Positions 46,843 through 55,947 are shown, counted from the first letter of the stretch. The stretch: DNA of 64,000 bases from an uncultured Aquimarina sp. (GCF_947495315.1 NZ_CANLYD010000018.1:1-64000), one strand, 5' to 3'. Numbers and translations: made by a program. Notes: a model not told the origin generated them from the sequence alone.

Positions 46843-47535
46843 ATGCCACTAAAGAATATTAAGGCTATAGCTTTTGATGCAGATGATACGCTTTGGGTAA
46901 ATGAGACTTTTTTTAGGAAAGCTGAAGAGGAATTTTGTGAACTTGTGTCGGAGCATCTTCCGAAGGAACAAGCAAACAAACTCCTTTTCGAAGTCGAAAT
47001 GCAAAATCTTGATTTATATGGTTATGGTATTAAACCTTTTACACTTTCTTTAATAGAGGCAGCTATTAAGATTACTAATGGGAATATGAACATCCAATTA
47101 GTAGAGATTCTTATCGAAAAAGGTAAGCAGATGCTTCAAGAACCAGTAGAATTATTGGATGGTATCGAAGAAACACTTCAATATTTATCTAAAAAATACC
47201 GTTTGGTAATGGCAACTAAAGGTGATTTATTAGATCAGGAGCGTAAGTTGATTAAATCTGGATTATCAACCTATTTTCATCATATAGAAATTGTTTCTGA
47301 TAAAACCGAGAAGCAATATCAAAAATTAGTACATCATTTGGATATCAGTGAAACCGAATTTTTAATGGTCGGTAATTCTTTAAAATCTGATGTTTTACCA
47401 GTTTTAAATATTGGCGCACATGCCTGTCATATCCCTTTTCATACCACTTGGGCACACGAAGTACATAACGGAACTATTGATCATCCTAATTTTAGGAGTT
47501 TAACCAATTCAAAAGAGCTATTGCAATACCTATAA
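46843..47535 (+). CDS. HAD family hydrolase
   Basis: A 230-residue phosphatase-like protein of the haloacid dehalogenase superfamily. Motif I is FDADDTLW (nucleophile D12, acid D14), motif II the TKGDLLDQ region (MATKG), motif III a lysine in SDKTEKQY and motif IV MVGNSLKSDVLP. The cap is helical. The last base of the stop overlaps the next gene's start codon by one base (ATAATGAAC), so the two are coupled. Substrate unknown. Confidence 0.88.
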   Translation: MPLKNIKAIAFDADDTLWVNETFFRKAEEEFCELVSEHLPKEQANKLLFEVEMQNLDLYGYGIKPFTLSLIEAAIKITNGNMNIQLVEILIEKGKQMLQEPVELLDGIEETLQYLSKKYRLVMATKGDLLDQERKLIKSGLSTYFHHIEIVSDKTEKQYQKLVHHLDISETEFLMVGNSLKSDVLPVLNIGAHACHIPFHTTWAHEVHNGTIDHPNFRSLTNSKELLQYL

Positions 47536-48173
47536 TGAACAAGACGGCCTTGGATCTATCTACTTGGAACAGAAGAGAACATTATGAGTTCTTTAGTGGT
47601 TTTGATGAGCCGTTTTTTGGTATCGTATCAACAGTAGATTTTACTATTGGATATCAAAAGATTAAAGACAATGGGTATCCATATTTTCTTTATTATCTGC
47701 ATAAAGCAGTAAAAGCAGCTAATCGGATAGCACCTTTTCGATATAGGATCGAAGAAGACAAAGTTTATATCTATGATCAGGTCCATGCTTCTGCTACTAT
47801 AGGACGAGAGGATCATACTTTTGGTTTTTCATTTATAGAGTTTGATGAAGATTTTAAAGTCTTTCGGGTACAGGCTCAAAAAGAAATAGAAGCAGTTAGA
47901 AATTCTACAGGATTGCGTCATAATGATAATGCAAAACGAATGGACAGTTTACATATTTCTTCTATTCCCTGGTACAATTTTACTGGAATCTCTCATGCAA
48001 GACATTTTCAATATCGAGATAGTGTACCAAAAATTTCTTTCGGAAAATACACAAAGGAGGGGAGCAAAATTAATCTTCCTATATCTATTCATGTACATCA
48101 CGCACTAATGGATGGTTACCATGTTGGCTTGTATTTAGAAGAGTTTCAACGATTATTAAACGAGGATTCTTAA
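47535..48173 (+). CDS. CatA-like O-acetyltransferase
   Basis: A 212-residue enzyme of the chloramphenicol acetyltransferase (CAT) family. The catalytic motif HHALMDGYHVG near the C-terminus matches the canonical HHxxxDG. Upstream elements such as IPWYNFTGISHAR and INLPISIHVHHAL fit the family trimer interface. It starts overlapping the HAD gene, suggesting a functional pair. In Bacteroidetes many CatA-like proteins are not resistance enzymes, so the acceptor is open. Confidence 0.88.
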   Translation: MNKTALDLSTWNRREHYEFFSGFDEPFFGIVSTVDFTIGYQKIKDNGYPYFLYYLHKAVKAANRIAPFRYRIEEDKVYIYDQVHASATIGREDHTFGFSFIEFDEDFKVFRVQAQKEIEAVRNSTGLRHNDNAKRMDSLHISSIPWYNFTGISHARHFQYRDSVPKISFGKYTKEGSKINLPISIHVHHALMDGYHVGLYLEEFQRLLNEDS

Positions 48174-48315
48174 TTAAGTTAGAATTGTACTTCACGTAAT
48201 ATAGCTTAATGATAGAAGTATCATAAAATCTTCTAAAAATAGGGTATAATATTCTGGTTGTATGATTTGAGAAGCTTTTTTTGAGTAATTTTCAATTCAC
48301 TTAACAATGTTTTTT

Positions 48316-49221
48316 ATGAAAAAATCAATACTTTCTGTTCTTTTAGTTTTATTTTCTTTTCTAGCGAATGCTCAGGATTATACTGATATCGTAAGATTGA
48401 ATATATCAAGAGTAAATCTGGAGGATGTAGAACAAACTTTTGATACTGATATTACGAATGTCAATTTTGAATTATTATATCCCAAAGTATTAAATGATAA
48501 GTTAGTTTTACTAGCAGGTATAACGGCGGAAAACACAAATTTAAATCTTTCTCAGTTTGCTCCTGATGAGAATTTAACTATGGCGCGTATAAATGCCGGA
48601 GTTAAAGTGAAGCATTCAGAAAAATGGTCTGGAACTTATGTGGTTTTACCTAAATTGGCTTCTAATTTTGAGGATGTAGGATCTAGGGATTTTCAATTTG
48701 GTGCAATTGCTCTTTTAGATTTTCAGTATAATGAAAAAGTGAGAGCGAAATTTGGATTGTATTCTTCTTCAGAAAATTTTGGTACAATCATAACCCCGCT
48801 TTTAGGAGCTTTTTACAAATCACCCAATAAGAAATTTCATTTTGATGCTGTTTTTCCAATACGTATGGAAGCAAATTATGTACTTGCAAATCATTTTAGT
48901 CTAGGTATTGATTTAAGAACTTCTGTAAAATCATATAATTTGGTTAATGAGGATATTGATTTTTATGTTCAAGAAGAATCTATTCGTGCAGCCTTTTATG
49001 GATCCTATGGATTGCTTGATGATTCTTTATTAATAAGAGCAAAACTTGGTTTCGATACTACTGATTATGGAGTGTATGCCGCAGATGATAAAGTAGGGGT
49101 CCAAGTTCTTACATTTGCACTTGATGGGGATGATAGAACGCGAATAAATAATGAGTTTGATAGTAGTTTATTCTTTGGATTAGATTTTATATATAGGTTT
49201 GATATTTCAGAAAAACAATAA
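48316..49221 (+). CDS. DUF6268-like outer-membrane beta-barrel protein
   Basis: A 301-residue exported protein with a signal peptide (to about residue 19, LANAQ, from the ATG at 48316; an ATG at 48307 adds three residues). The rest is made of alternating amphipathic beta strands ending in a phenylalanine-rich C-terminus (LFFGLDFIYRFDI), as in small outer-membrane barrels. DUF6268 is my best family guess. No role is evident. Confidence 0.75.
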   Translation: MKKSILSVLLVLFSFLANAQDYTDIVRLNISRVNLEDVEQTFDTDITNVNFELLYPKVLNDKLVLLAGITAENTNLNLSQFAPDENLTMARINAGVKVKHSEKWSGTYVVLPKLASNFEDVGSRDFQFGAIALLDFQYNEKVRAKFGLYSSSENFGTIITPLLGAFYKSPNKKFHFDAVFPIRMEANYVLANHFSLGIDLRTSVKSYNLVNEDIDFYVQEESIRAAFYGSYGLLDDSLLIRAKLGFDTTDYGVYAADDKVGVQVLTFALDGDDRTRINNEFDSSLFFGLDFIYRFDISEKQ

Positions 49222-49282
49222 GACCTATTGTGTTTTTAATCGATTTAAATTATTAAATACAGTTTTAGGTTGGCTATTATAG

Positions 49283-49318
49283 AAAGCTTCAAAGTTTCAG
49301 CTGAAACTTTGAAGCTTT
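49283..49318. terminator. 36-bp perfect palindrome between convergent genes
   Basis: The 18-bp half AAAGCTTCAAAGTTTCAG is followed directly by its exact reverse complement. It lies 61 bp after the outer-membrane gene (+) and 21 bp before the stop of the DUF5648 gene (-). It is best read as a bidirectional terminator. Confidence 0.7.
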
Positions 49319-49339
49319 TATCATAAAAAAAGGTGATGA

Positions 49340-49930
49340 TTAGTGATATACATATCCTACTACACCTTCATAGGCATACCCAGCATTTACACCTTCATTG
49401 TAATTAGTTGTGTATAAATGATCTGTATTAGAAGATCCATAAAATCTATAAAGTTTTACTCTTCCGCTTCCGCCACTGTTATGAATATAAGCGGCCTTTT
49501 TAATATTCCCGTATAAGGTTCTAACACTATAGTCTCTAAATCCTCTTCTTAATAAATTAGATTTTTCTGCACCACTAGTAGTCATGACGAAATCTCTATT
49601 TCCTGGTGCGAGGAGAAAGAATATTTGTTTAGTGCCTGATGGCGGTGCTGAGATAAAGTCATAAGTCCCCAACTTAAAAGGTCTGCCTTCATAGGTTCCT
49701 ATGCCTACTCCCAGATTCAATACTCTGTATGTGTGAACAGTATTTGATCCACCAGAATAATAACGACTTACCGCTGATATAGCACTTGCTTTTGCGTTAA
49801 TATCTGTAGTTGTACTTACGTCCTCAGATACAGTACTTTCAGAATTGATTTCATCTTTTTCACAAGATGTTAATGTCAATACAGCAAGTATTGCTGTGTA
49901 CATAATTGATGATTTTAATGTAGTTTTCAT
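49340..49930 (-). CDS. DUF5648-like lipoprotein
   Basis: A 196-residue lipoprotein with cysteine at C23 (LTLTSCEKD). The mature part contains repeats of the DUF5648 type: YRVLNLGVGIGTYEG and the final YRFYGSSNTDHLYTTNYNEGVNAG, then YAYEGVVGYVYH. Proteins of this family often sit in surface or secreted contexts, but the function is not known. It is monocistronic, with the palindrome as terminator. Confidence 0.82.
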   Translation of the reverse strand: MKTTLKSSIMYTAILAVLTLTSCEKDEINSESTVSEDVSTTTDINAKASAISAVSRYYSGGSNTVHTYRVLNLGVGIGTYEGRPFKLGTYDFISAPPSGTKQIFFLLAPGNRDFVMTTSGAEKSNLLRRGFRDYSVRTLYGNIKKAAYIHNSGGSGRVKLYRFYGSSNTDHLYTTNYNEGVNAGYAYEGVVGYVYH

Positions 49931-50101
49931 AATTTAAGAATGATTATATGTTATAAGTCAAAGGTGTTGCTTATCTCATTTTCTTAAACCATTTTGTGGT
50001 GTTTTTGAGGGAAATTGTGGACTACTGTCGCTATTTAGGTGATGCGTGTTTTAAACTGTTTTTTTTAATGCAAAATTCAATGAAGTATTACCATAATTGT
50101 T

Positions 50102-50695
50102 TTACAGCAATACTGTTTGTAGCTCCTTTACTTCTCCAACTTGCATGTCATTTAGTTGTATGTTTCCCACTCTAACTCGTACTAATCGCAGTGTAGGAAA
50201 GCCTACTGCAGAAGTCATTTTCCGGACTTGTCTGAATTTACCTTCTTTTAAGGTTACTGAAATCCAACTTGTTGGACCATGTCTTTCATCTCGTATTTTC
50301 TTTGATCTTTTTGGGAATTCAGGAATACGATTTATTTTAAACGCCTTACAAGGATTGGTTGTGTATTTTTTTCCATCAAAACCAATTTCCACTCCATTTG
50401 TTAGTTTGGATATGGCCTCATTGGTAATATCACCATCTACTTGAGCGTAGTATTCTTTTTCAATACCACTACTACATATATAATTACTGGTTTTTCCGTT
50501 GGTAGTGAGTAATAATAGGCCTTCAGATTTTTCATCTAATCGACCTATAGCCATAGTTCCATCAGGGAAATCAAATAGTTCGCCGAGTAATTTTTTGGAG
50601 TTTTGTTTTTGTCCATTATTCACAAACTGACTTAAATACCCATAAGGTTTATAGATCATAAAATGCCTGTCATCTTTCTTCTTGTCTTCTAGCAT
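50102..50695 (-). CDS. 23S rRNA pseudouridine synthase, RluE-like
   Basis: A 197-residue pseudouridine synthase of the RsuA/RluB/E/F group. The catalytic aspartate lies in RLDEKSEGLLLLTTNG, and the flanking VRKMTSAVGFPTLRLVRVRVG is typical. No N-terminal S4 domain is seen, as in RluE. I start at the ATG at 50695 (MLEDKKKDDRHF); a 14-residue extension to 50737 lacks support. RluE modifies U2457 of 23S rRNA in Escherichia coli; the same role is likely but not proven. Confidence 0.85.
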   Translation of the reverse strand: MLEDKKKDDRHFMIYKPYGYLSQFVNNGQKQNSKKLLGELFDFPDGTMAIGRLDEKSEGLLLLTTNGKTSNYICSSGIEKEYYAQVDGDITNEAISKLTNGVEIGFDGKKYTTNPCKAFKINRIPEFPKRSKKIRDERHGPTSWISVTLKEGKFRQVRKMTSAVGFPTLRLVRVRVGNIQLNDMQVGEVKELQTVLL

Positions 50696-50885
50696 TATTA
50701 AATAAACATTGTAAGTATCGTGATTAAATGTGGCCAAATGTAATAATTGTCAAACAGTATAAGAAAACTTTTACCTTCTTTAAGTTAACCTTTATGCTTT
50801 ATTTTCAACTAATTGATAGTCAAACTTGTGTTTTTATACTTTGATAGGGATTATACTTTTTTAAGCTAACTAAATAATTTTCACT

Positions 50886-51677
50886 ATGTCAATTCATATG
50901 ATAGGACAGCCATACAACCAAGATATTATTATTGGAGGATATGGCTCGGGAAGAAGAAGAAACAGGGAACCCAATTATTTTGCTCCCAATTTTTTAGATC
51001 CTTGGGAACGAGATCGAATAAGAGGTTTTTATCAGGTAGTGGAGAACGAGGATTTAATAGACATACATTATTACAGATCAAACGAGAATGTTTCGATTAA
51101 TATATATGCTGTAAAACAATCCGAGGTATTGTTTGTGGAAAGAACATTGGATTTATTGCCTTCTGGACATTTAAGATGGCTTAAGGAACGTAAACCGGAA
51201 GGAATAATTTTTGCTAATTCTGCTGGAAGAGGAAGATCAGAGCGATTTACTGGCGGTTTAAATCCTGGATATGATGATAGAAGTACTCCGCTTTTTGACG
51301 AACGTGAAGGTATTATAATTACATATGGAGCATTATGGAGATATCAAAACTTGGGTATCTCGCCAACATTAATTCACGAAATTGGTCATGTAATGACCCA
51401 CGGCGGTAAGATTAGTTATCGATATTTTTCTGAAACAGACAGAGAAACCTTGTCTAATACCAGAGTCTCCAGAAACCCAGGAAGTCTAGAAGCTTTATGT
51501 AATGCTTATATGTATTTTATTTGTTACAGTAGTTCAACTCCGGCAATACGGCTCTTCGGGAGTAGACCACTAATACTAGAGCGAAGCCCTCAGACCAGGG
51601 CTGCACTTAGAAGGTGTCCAGGGTTTTCGTCACGCATGCTTTCTTCATCAGAAATATCAAGTTTTAGGGAGCGATAA
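50886..51677 (+). CDS. Putative zinc metallopeptidase (HEIGH)
   Basis: A 263-residue protein without a signal peptide. The only clear motif is HEIGHVMTHGG, a zincin HExxH, in a LIHEIGH context, followed by a glutamate (SLEALCNAYMYF) at a plausible distance for a third ligand. The N-terminus is Gly/Arg-rich (GGYGSGRRRNREP). The family was not recognised; it may be an unusual secreted or effector-like peptidase or an eCIS/anti-toxin-associated protein. The activity is inferred from the motif alone. Confidence 0.68.
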   Translation: MSIHMIGQPYNQDIIIGGYGSGRRRNREPNYFAPNFLDPWERDRIRGFYQVVENEDLIDIHYYRSNENVSINIYAVKQSEVLFVERTLDLLPSGHLRWLKERKPEGIIFANSAGRGRSERFTGGLNPGYDDRSTPLFDEREGIIITYGALWRYQNLGISPTLIHEIGHVMTHGGKISYRYFSETDRETLSNTRVSRNPGSLEALCNAYMYFICYSSSTPAIRLFGSRPLILERSPQTRAALRRCPGFSSRMLSSSEISSFRER

Positions 51678-51764
51678 TCAATTATTATTTTTTAATTATA
51701 AGTTACTTCTATCAGGATATAGATTAAATTACCTATATCATTACCTAAATTAAAATGGATCATC

Positions 51765-51772
51765 TATCTTTG
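51765..51772 (+). promoter_or_regulatory. -7 box TATCTTTG of cold-shock gene
   Basis: The octamer is an exact TAnnTTTG match. Transcription from it would give a leader of about 160 nt before the start codon at 51938. Confidence 0.45.
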
Positions 51773-51783
51773 TGCAAATAAGT

Positions 51784-51940
51784 ACATATTAAATTGTTTT
51801 AAGTTATATGTGCTTGGTCGTTGCAACAACTGGGTCAATTATTCGGTAAATCAATCTCTTAGAATTGTCATTTTCCAATCATTCGTTTAGTATTTCGATG
51901 ACAATTATGTTTAACAAAAAAAATAGAAGTTTACCGAATG
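51784..51940 (+). promoter_or_regulatory. Structured 5' leader of cold-shock gene, pairs over its start codon
   Basis: Three nested or successive hairpins can form. ACATAT/ATATGT pairs 51784-51789 with 51806-51811. The 10-base arm ATTCGGTAAA (51841-51850) pairs perfectly with TTTACCGAAT (51930-51939), which contains the first two bases of the ATG at 51938. Between them AATTGTCAT (51863-51871) pairs with ATGACAATT (51898-51906). The stem would hide the start codon and the ribosome-binding region. This suggests thermosensing or cold-induced translation, by analogy with cspA leaders; it is inference from sequence pairing. Confidence 0.55.
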
Positions 51941-52387
51941 GCAAAATCACAACAGACATTTAGCAAGATTGAAAAAGAAAAAAAGAAGATAAAAAAGCGC
52001 GAGGAGAAGCAGAAAAAGAAAGAAGAACGTAGAGCAAATTCTAAAAAGGGTAGCGGTTTCGATAATATGATTGCTTATGTTGATGAAAATGGCCACCTTA
52101 CTGATACTCCACCAGATCCATCAAAAAAGAAAAAGGTAAAAGCCGAAAACATAGAGATTGGTATACCTAAAAGAGAACACGTAGAAGAGGATCCGATTAA
52201 AAAAGGTAAAGTTGCTTTTTTCAATGATTCTAAAGGATATGGATTCATCACAGAGCAGGAATCTCAGGAAAAATATTTTGTTCACGTAAATGGCTTAATG
52301 CAAGAAGTAAGAGAAGGTGACAAAGTGCAGTTTGAGTTAGAAATGGGAATGAAAGGATTAAATGCTGTACGAGTAAAAAAGATCTAA
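51938..52387 (+). CDS. Cold-shock domain protein with basic N-terminus
   Basis: A 149-residue RNA-binding protein. Residues 1-60 are a Lys/Glu-rich tail (KIEKEKKKIKKREEKQKKKE); the cold-shock domain occupies about 85-149, with the RNP motifs KGYGFI and FVHV in order. This tailed type is common in flavobacteria. The gene is preceded by the structured leader described and followed by a strong terminator. It likely acts as an RNA chaperone. Confidence 0.88.
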   Translation: MAKSQQTFSKIEKEKKKIKKREEKQKKKEERRANSKKGSGFDNMIAYVDENGHLTDTPPDPSKKKKVKAENIEIGIPKREHVEEDPIKKGKVAFFNDSKGYGFITEQESQEKYFVHVNGLMQEVREGDKVQFELEMGMKGLNAVRVKKI

Positions 52388-52407
52388 TAGCGTTTATAAT
52401 ATTATTA

Positions 52408-52447
52408 AAAAAAGCATTTGCAGATAATATACTGCAAATGCTTTTTT
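52408..52447. terminator. Bidirectional terminator, cold-shock and MBL genes
   Basis: A 10-bp core GCATTTGCAG / CTGCAAATGC extended by A/T pairs, with an 8-base loop and a T run on both strands. It lies between the two convergent genes. Confidence 0.82.
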
Positions 52448-52451
52448 CATT

Positions 52452-53258
52452 CTATTTTGTATTAGGATACCAATCTAATTGTATTACGTGAATTGCATCG
52501 TCTCCTTTATTTACAATTTCTTTAAATTTTGTAACATCACTTAATCCTTCAGTACCTCTGTAGTGATATGGGTAAATTTGTTTTGGTTTAAACTCCAAAA
52601 CAGCATCTGCTGCACTTTCTACTGTCATTGTATAAGGAAGGTTCATACAAACAAATGCTTTGTCAATATTTTTAAGAGCTCTCATTTCAGGAATATCTTC
52701 TGTATCTCCAGAGAAATATAAGCGTTCATCTCCTAGGGTAATTACATATCCATTACCACGTCCTTTGTCGTGGAACTTCAGCGCTTCTTCTCTTAGGTTA
52801 TACATAGGTATCGCTTCGATTGATATTCCATCTACATCCTTTACTTCACCGTTATTAATAATAACCAGTTTTTCGGTATAATTTGCAGGGAGTTTTTCTG
52901 CGACAGCTTGTGGAACGATTAATTTTGATTTTGAGAGGTCAAGACTATCCAAAGTTTCGATATTCATATGATCTCCATGAATATCGGTTATAAGTACTAT
53001 ATCAGGAAGGTTTTGACTTTTAAAAGCTGTTGCACCACCAGTTGGATCTATATAAATAGTTTTTCCTTTATATTCTAATACAGCTGTAGCGTGCGTAATA
53101 GGAATAATTTTTAAATCAGAAATCGGTTTTTCTTTAGATTCATCCACAGTAACAGCTTCTTGAGTGTCTGTATCGGCTGTTGTTTCTTCTTTTTTAGTAT
53201 CCTTGCAGCTTATTATAAAAAGTGAAATAGTCAAAAGGAATAGGGTATGTGATTTCAT
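52452..53258 (-). CDS. MBL-fold metallo-hydrolase lipoprotein
   Basis: A 268-residue exported hydrolase: the lipobox cysteine is C18 (FIISCKD) and the metal motif is DIHGDHMN (D92, H94, D96, H97), with HGDH instead of the usual HxHxDH spacing HxHGDH. Further candidate ligands are in FSGDTED and YPYHYRGT. It is similar in type to the protein at 211 but is anchored outside the cytoplasm. Substrate unknown. Confidence 0.87.
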   Translation of the reverse strand: MKSHTLFLLTISLFIISCKDTKKEETTADTDTQEAVTVDESKEKPISDLKIIPITHATAVLEYKGKTIYIDPTGGATAFKSQNLPDIVLITDIHGDHMNIETLDSLDLSKSKLIVPQAVAEKLPANYTEKLVIINNGEVKDVDGISIEAIPMYNLREEALKFHDKGRGNGYVITLGDERLYFSGDTEDIPEMRALKNIDKAFVCMNLPYTMTVESAADAVLEFKPKQIYPYHYRGTEGLSDVTKFKEIVNKGDDAIHVIQLDWYPNTK

Positions 53259-53327
53259 TATGTTTGGTTTTAGTTACGTTAACAAGGTATAAAATGACTA
53301 TAAAACCAGAAACATTTTAATGTAAGA

Positions 53328-54083
53328 TTAACTATCTATCCATAACTTAATAGCCATAGCAATAACCATAATAAGTAAGAAGACTTTTACGATACCATCT
53401 CCTTTTTTTACGGACCATCTGCTAGCTATCCAACCACCTGAAGCATTGCCAAAAGCCAGAACAAATCCATATAGATAGTTTATCTGATTATCGAAAGCAA
53501 AAATCGCCAATGCACCTATCGTATAAATAAAAACTACTACTGCTTTTACAGCATTCGATTTCACTAAGCTCATTCTATTAATAGAAGTAAGTGCTAAGAG
53601 AATAAATATTCCTACACCAGCTTGTATAAAACCGCCATAAATACCAATCACAAAGAATGCTAGAATGGCTAGTAGGCGATACTTGCCTTGTATACGTTCA
53701 GCAAAGTCCTCAATATTCACTTTGGGCTTAAAAACCATAAACAATACTATAATTAGCATTACTACGGCTAATATTCTATTAAAAGTTTCACCTTTTATAT
53801 CAATTGCTATTCTTGCTCCAATTAAGGATCCTACCAACGCAGATAAGCCGAGATAAACACTAAAAAGAGTCGGTTGTATGCCTTTACTTTTAAAACCTGC
53901 TACAGAAGTAATACTCTGAATAAAAATCCCAATTCTATTTGTGCCATTAGCAACTGATGGGGGTAATCCCATAAAAATTAGCATTGGCAGTGTTAATAAA
54001 GATCCGCCTCCGGCAATAGTATTAATAACTCCGGCAATAAAACCAACTAATGCCAGAAGAATAAGAAGTAGTGATTCGTTCAT
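53328..54083 (-). CDS. TSUP/TauE-SafE family membrane transporter
   Basis: A 251-residue protein with about seven to eight hydrophobic helices and the two-domain repeat of the TSUP sulfite-exporter family (AGVINTIAGGGSLLTLPMLIFMGLPPSVANGTNR in the first half; GGFIQAGVGIFILLALTS in the second). A promoter box TATTTTTG (54101-54108, minus strand) lies upstream. The next gene, divergent, is a SulP anion transporter, so both may handle sulfur oxyanions; that link is inference. Confidence 0.85.
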   Translation of the reverse strand: MNESLLLILLALVGFIAGVINTIAGGGSLLTLPMLIFMGLPPSVANGTNRIGIFIQSITSVAGFKSKGIQPTLFSVYLGLSALVGSLIGARIAIDIKGETFNRILAVVMLIIVLFMVFKPKVNIEDFAERIQGKYRLLAILAFFVIGIYGGFIQAGVGIFILLALTSINRMSLVKSNAVKAVVVFIYTIGALAIFAFDNQINYLYGFVLAFGNASGGWIASRWSVKKGDGIVKVFLLIMVIAMAIKLWIDS

Positions 54084-54100
54084 TTGGTTGTGTTACCGCC

Positions 54101-54108
54101 CAAAAATA
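54101..54108 (-). promoter_or_regulatory. -7 box TATTTTTG of TSUP gene
   Basis: On the minus strand this octamer is an exact TAnnTTTG match, 18 bp upstream of the TSUP start codon. Confidence 0.4.
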
Positions 54109-54198
54109 AGTAAATCTAAAAAATACTGATGCTTTTTGTAATTCATTTAGTATAAAATCTTAAACTATCGTAGATTTACCATACAATTCAAAAATTAA

Positions 54199-55947
54199 AT
54201 AACAGTCAAAGCGCTACACAAAATACTCCCTATTTTAGCTTCCTTTAAAGGCTATGATAAAACTACTTTTGGTTCGGATGCTATAGCAGGTATTACGGTT
54301 GGAGTGATTCTCATTCCTCAAGCTATTGCGTATGCTTTGTTAATGGGAACTCCACCAATATATGGATTATACGCCTGTTTAATTCCATTGATTTTGTACG
54401 CCTTTTTTGGTACATCTAGGCAATTGAGTATTGGTCCAGTAGCGGTTACTGCTATTTTAGTAATGAGTGGGGTTAGTCAGATTGCCACTCCATTTACGCA
54501 GGAATTCACCAATTTGGTTATTTTTTCTGGGTTGTTGATTGGGATATTACAAATAGCATTAAGCTTATTAAGAATGGGCTTCTTAGTCAATCTTATTTCT
54601 CAACCAGTAATTTCCGGATTTATTTCAGCGGCAGCTATCATTATTATTATTTCTCAGCTTAGTGAATCATTAGGAATGGACATTCCAAATTTTGATTATA
54701 CCCACGAATCATTATGGTATGTAGTGCAGAATATTTCTTCAATACATCTCATAACATTTGGCATGTGTTTAGGATCTATAATAATCATGCTAATTCTTAA
54801 GAGATGGAAAAAGTCATTTCCAGGAGCACTTTTTGTATTGATCATAAGCACAGTTATTACCATTGTTTTTGACCTAAAAAGCTTAGGTCTTTCTGTAATT
54901 GAAGATGTGCCAAAAGGACTACCATCATTTACTATTCCCAAAATGAATTACGATTCAATGGTCGCATTGATACCCTCAGTTTTTACAGTGACTTTTATAG
55001 GGTATGTAGGTAGTATTGGTATAGCTAAATCTTTAGAAATGAAGAATAGAGATCATGTGGTTCGACCTAATCAGGAATTATTAGCTTTGGGAATTGCTAA
55101 ATTGATAGGGGCTTTTTTTCAGGCTATTCCATCTTCCGGGAGCTATAGTAGATCTGCTATTAATGATGAAGCAGGAGGTAAGACTACAGTTTCATCAATC
55201 ATTACTGTGATCATGGTTATTATTTCATTATTGTTTCTAACTTCTTTCTTTTATTATATACCCAAAGCAGTCTTAGCAGCTATTATACTGGTTTCTGTTT
55301 TTGGCTTGATTAATTTTAGTGAAGCGAAATATCTTCTAAAGCTGAGAAGAAGAGAGTTTATTGTAATGATTATTACGTTTGTAGGAACATTAGTTTTTGG
55401 AGTAGAGAAAGGTATTTTTATTGGTGTAATACTGTCTTACATTTTCTTGCAGTATTATAGTTCCAGACCTCATGTGGCGGAATTAGTAAATATTCCAGGA
55501 ACTAATTATTATCGTAATGTCGATAGATTTCCAGAAGCAAGACAATCTTCTAGATATTTGATTATTAGGTTTGACGATCAATTATATTTTGCTAACACCG
55601 GTTATTTCAAGGATGAAATTCTAAATCACATAAAAAAAAGAGATGTATTACCTGAGTTTTTAATTTTGGATAGTACAAATATTAACGATATAGATAGTAC
55701 AGGATTACATATTCTAGAGGATGTACATCAATATTTAGAGGAATTAGGTGTTCAATTGTTAATCTCAGGCACCATCGGACCCGTAAGAGACTTTCTTAAA
55801 AGATCAGGTTTTACAGATACTTTAGGTAGTCATCATAATTTTCTTAATATTGAAGATGCGGTACAATACACAGAGAATAAAACAGTCCAGGAAAACTTGC
55901 TAGAAGTTGCTGTTCAGTACAATAAGAAAAGATCATTTCTGGATTAA
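54199..55947 (+). CDS. SulP family anion transporter with STAS domain, abnormal start
   Basis: A SulP sulfate/bicarbonate-type transporter. About 11 membrane helices precede a STAS domain (last 120 residues, LDSTNINDIDSTGLHILEDVHQYL). The frame is open from 54199, where the codons read ITVKALHKILPILASFKGYD and then FGSDAIAGITVGVILIPQAIAY, the normal SulP N-terminus. No ATG, GTG or TTG occurs in that part; the first possible start, GTG at 54304, would cut off that part and begin inside helix 1. ATA at 54199, directly after a stop, suggests an ATG-to-ATA change, a rare start or a sequencing error. With 54199 the protein has about 582 residues. Confidence 0.85.
   Translation: MTVKALHKILPILASFKGYDKTTFGSDAIAGITVGVILIPQAIAYALLMGTPPIYGLYACLIPLILYAFFGTSRQLSIGPVAVTAILVMSGVSQIATPFTQEFTNLVIFSGLLIGILQIALSLLRMGFLVNLISQPVISGFISAAAIIIIISQLSESLGMDIPNFDYTHESLWYVVQNISSIHLITFGMCLGSIIIMLILKRWKKSFPGALFVLIISTVITIVFDLKSLGLSVIEDVPKGLPSFTIPKMNYDSMVALIPSVFTVTFIGYVGSIGIAKSLEMKNRDHVVRPNQELLALGIAKLIGAFFQAIPSSGSYSRSAINDEAGGKTTVSSIITVIMVIISLLFLTSFFYYIPKAVLAAIILVSVFGLINFSEAKYLLKLRRREFIVMIITFVGTLVFGVEKGIFIGVILSYIFLQYYSSRPHVAELVNIPGTNYYRNVDRFPEARQSSRYLIIRFDDQLYFANTGYFKDEILNHIKKRDVLPEFLILDSTNINDIDSTGLHILEDVHQYLEELGVQLLISGTIGPVRDFLKRSGFTDTLGSHHNFLNIEDAVQYTENKTVQENLLEVAVQYNKKRSFLD

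Noticed and set aside
54304..55947. SulP gene starting at GTG 54304
   Set aside because: That start lies inside helix 1; about 35 codons upstream encode the normal SulP N-terminus.
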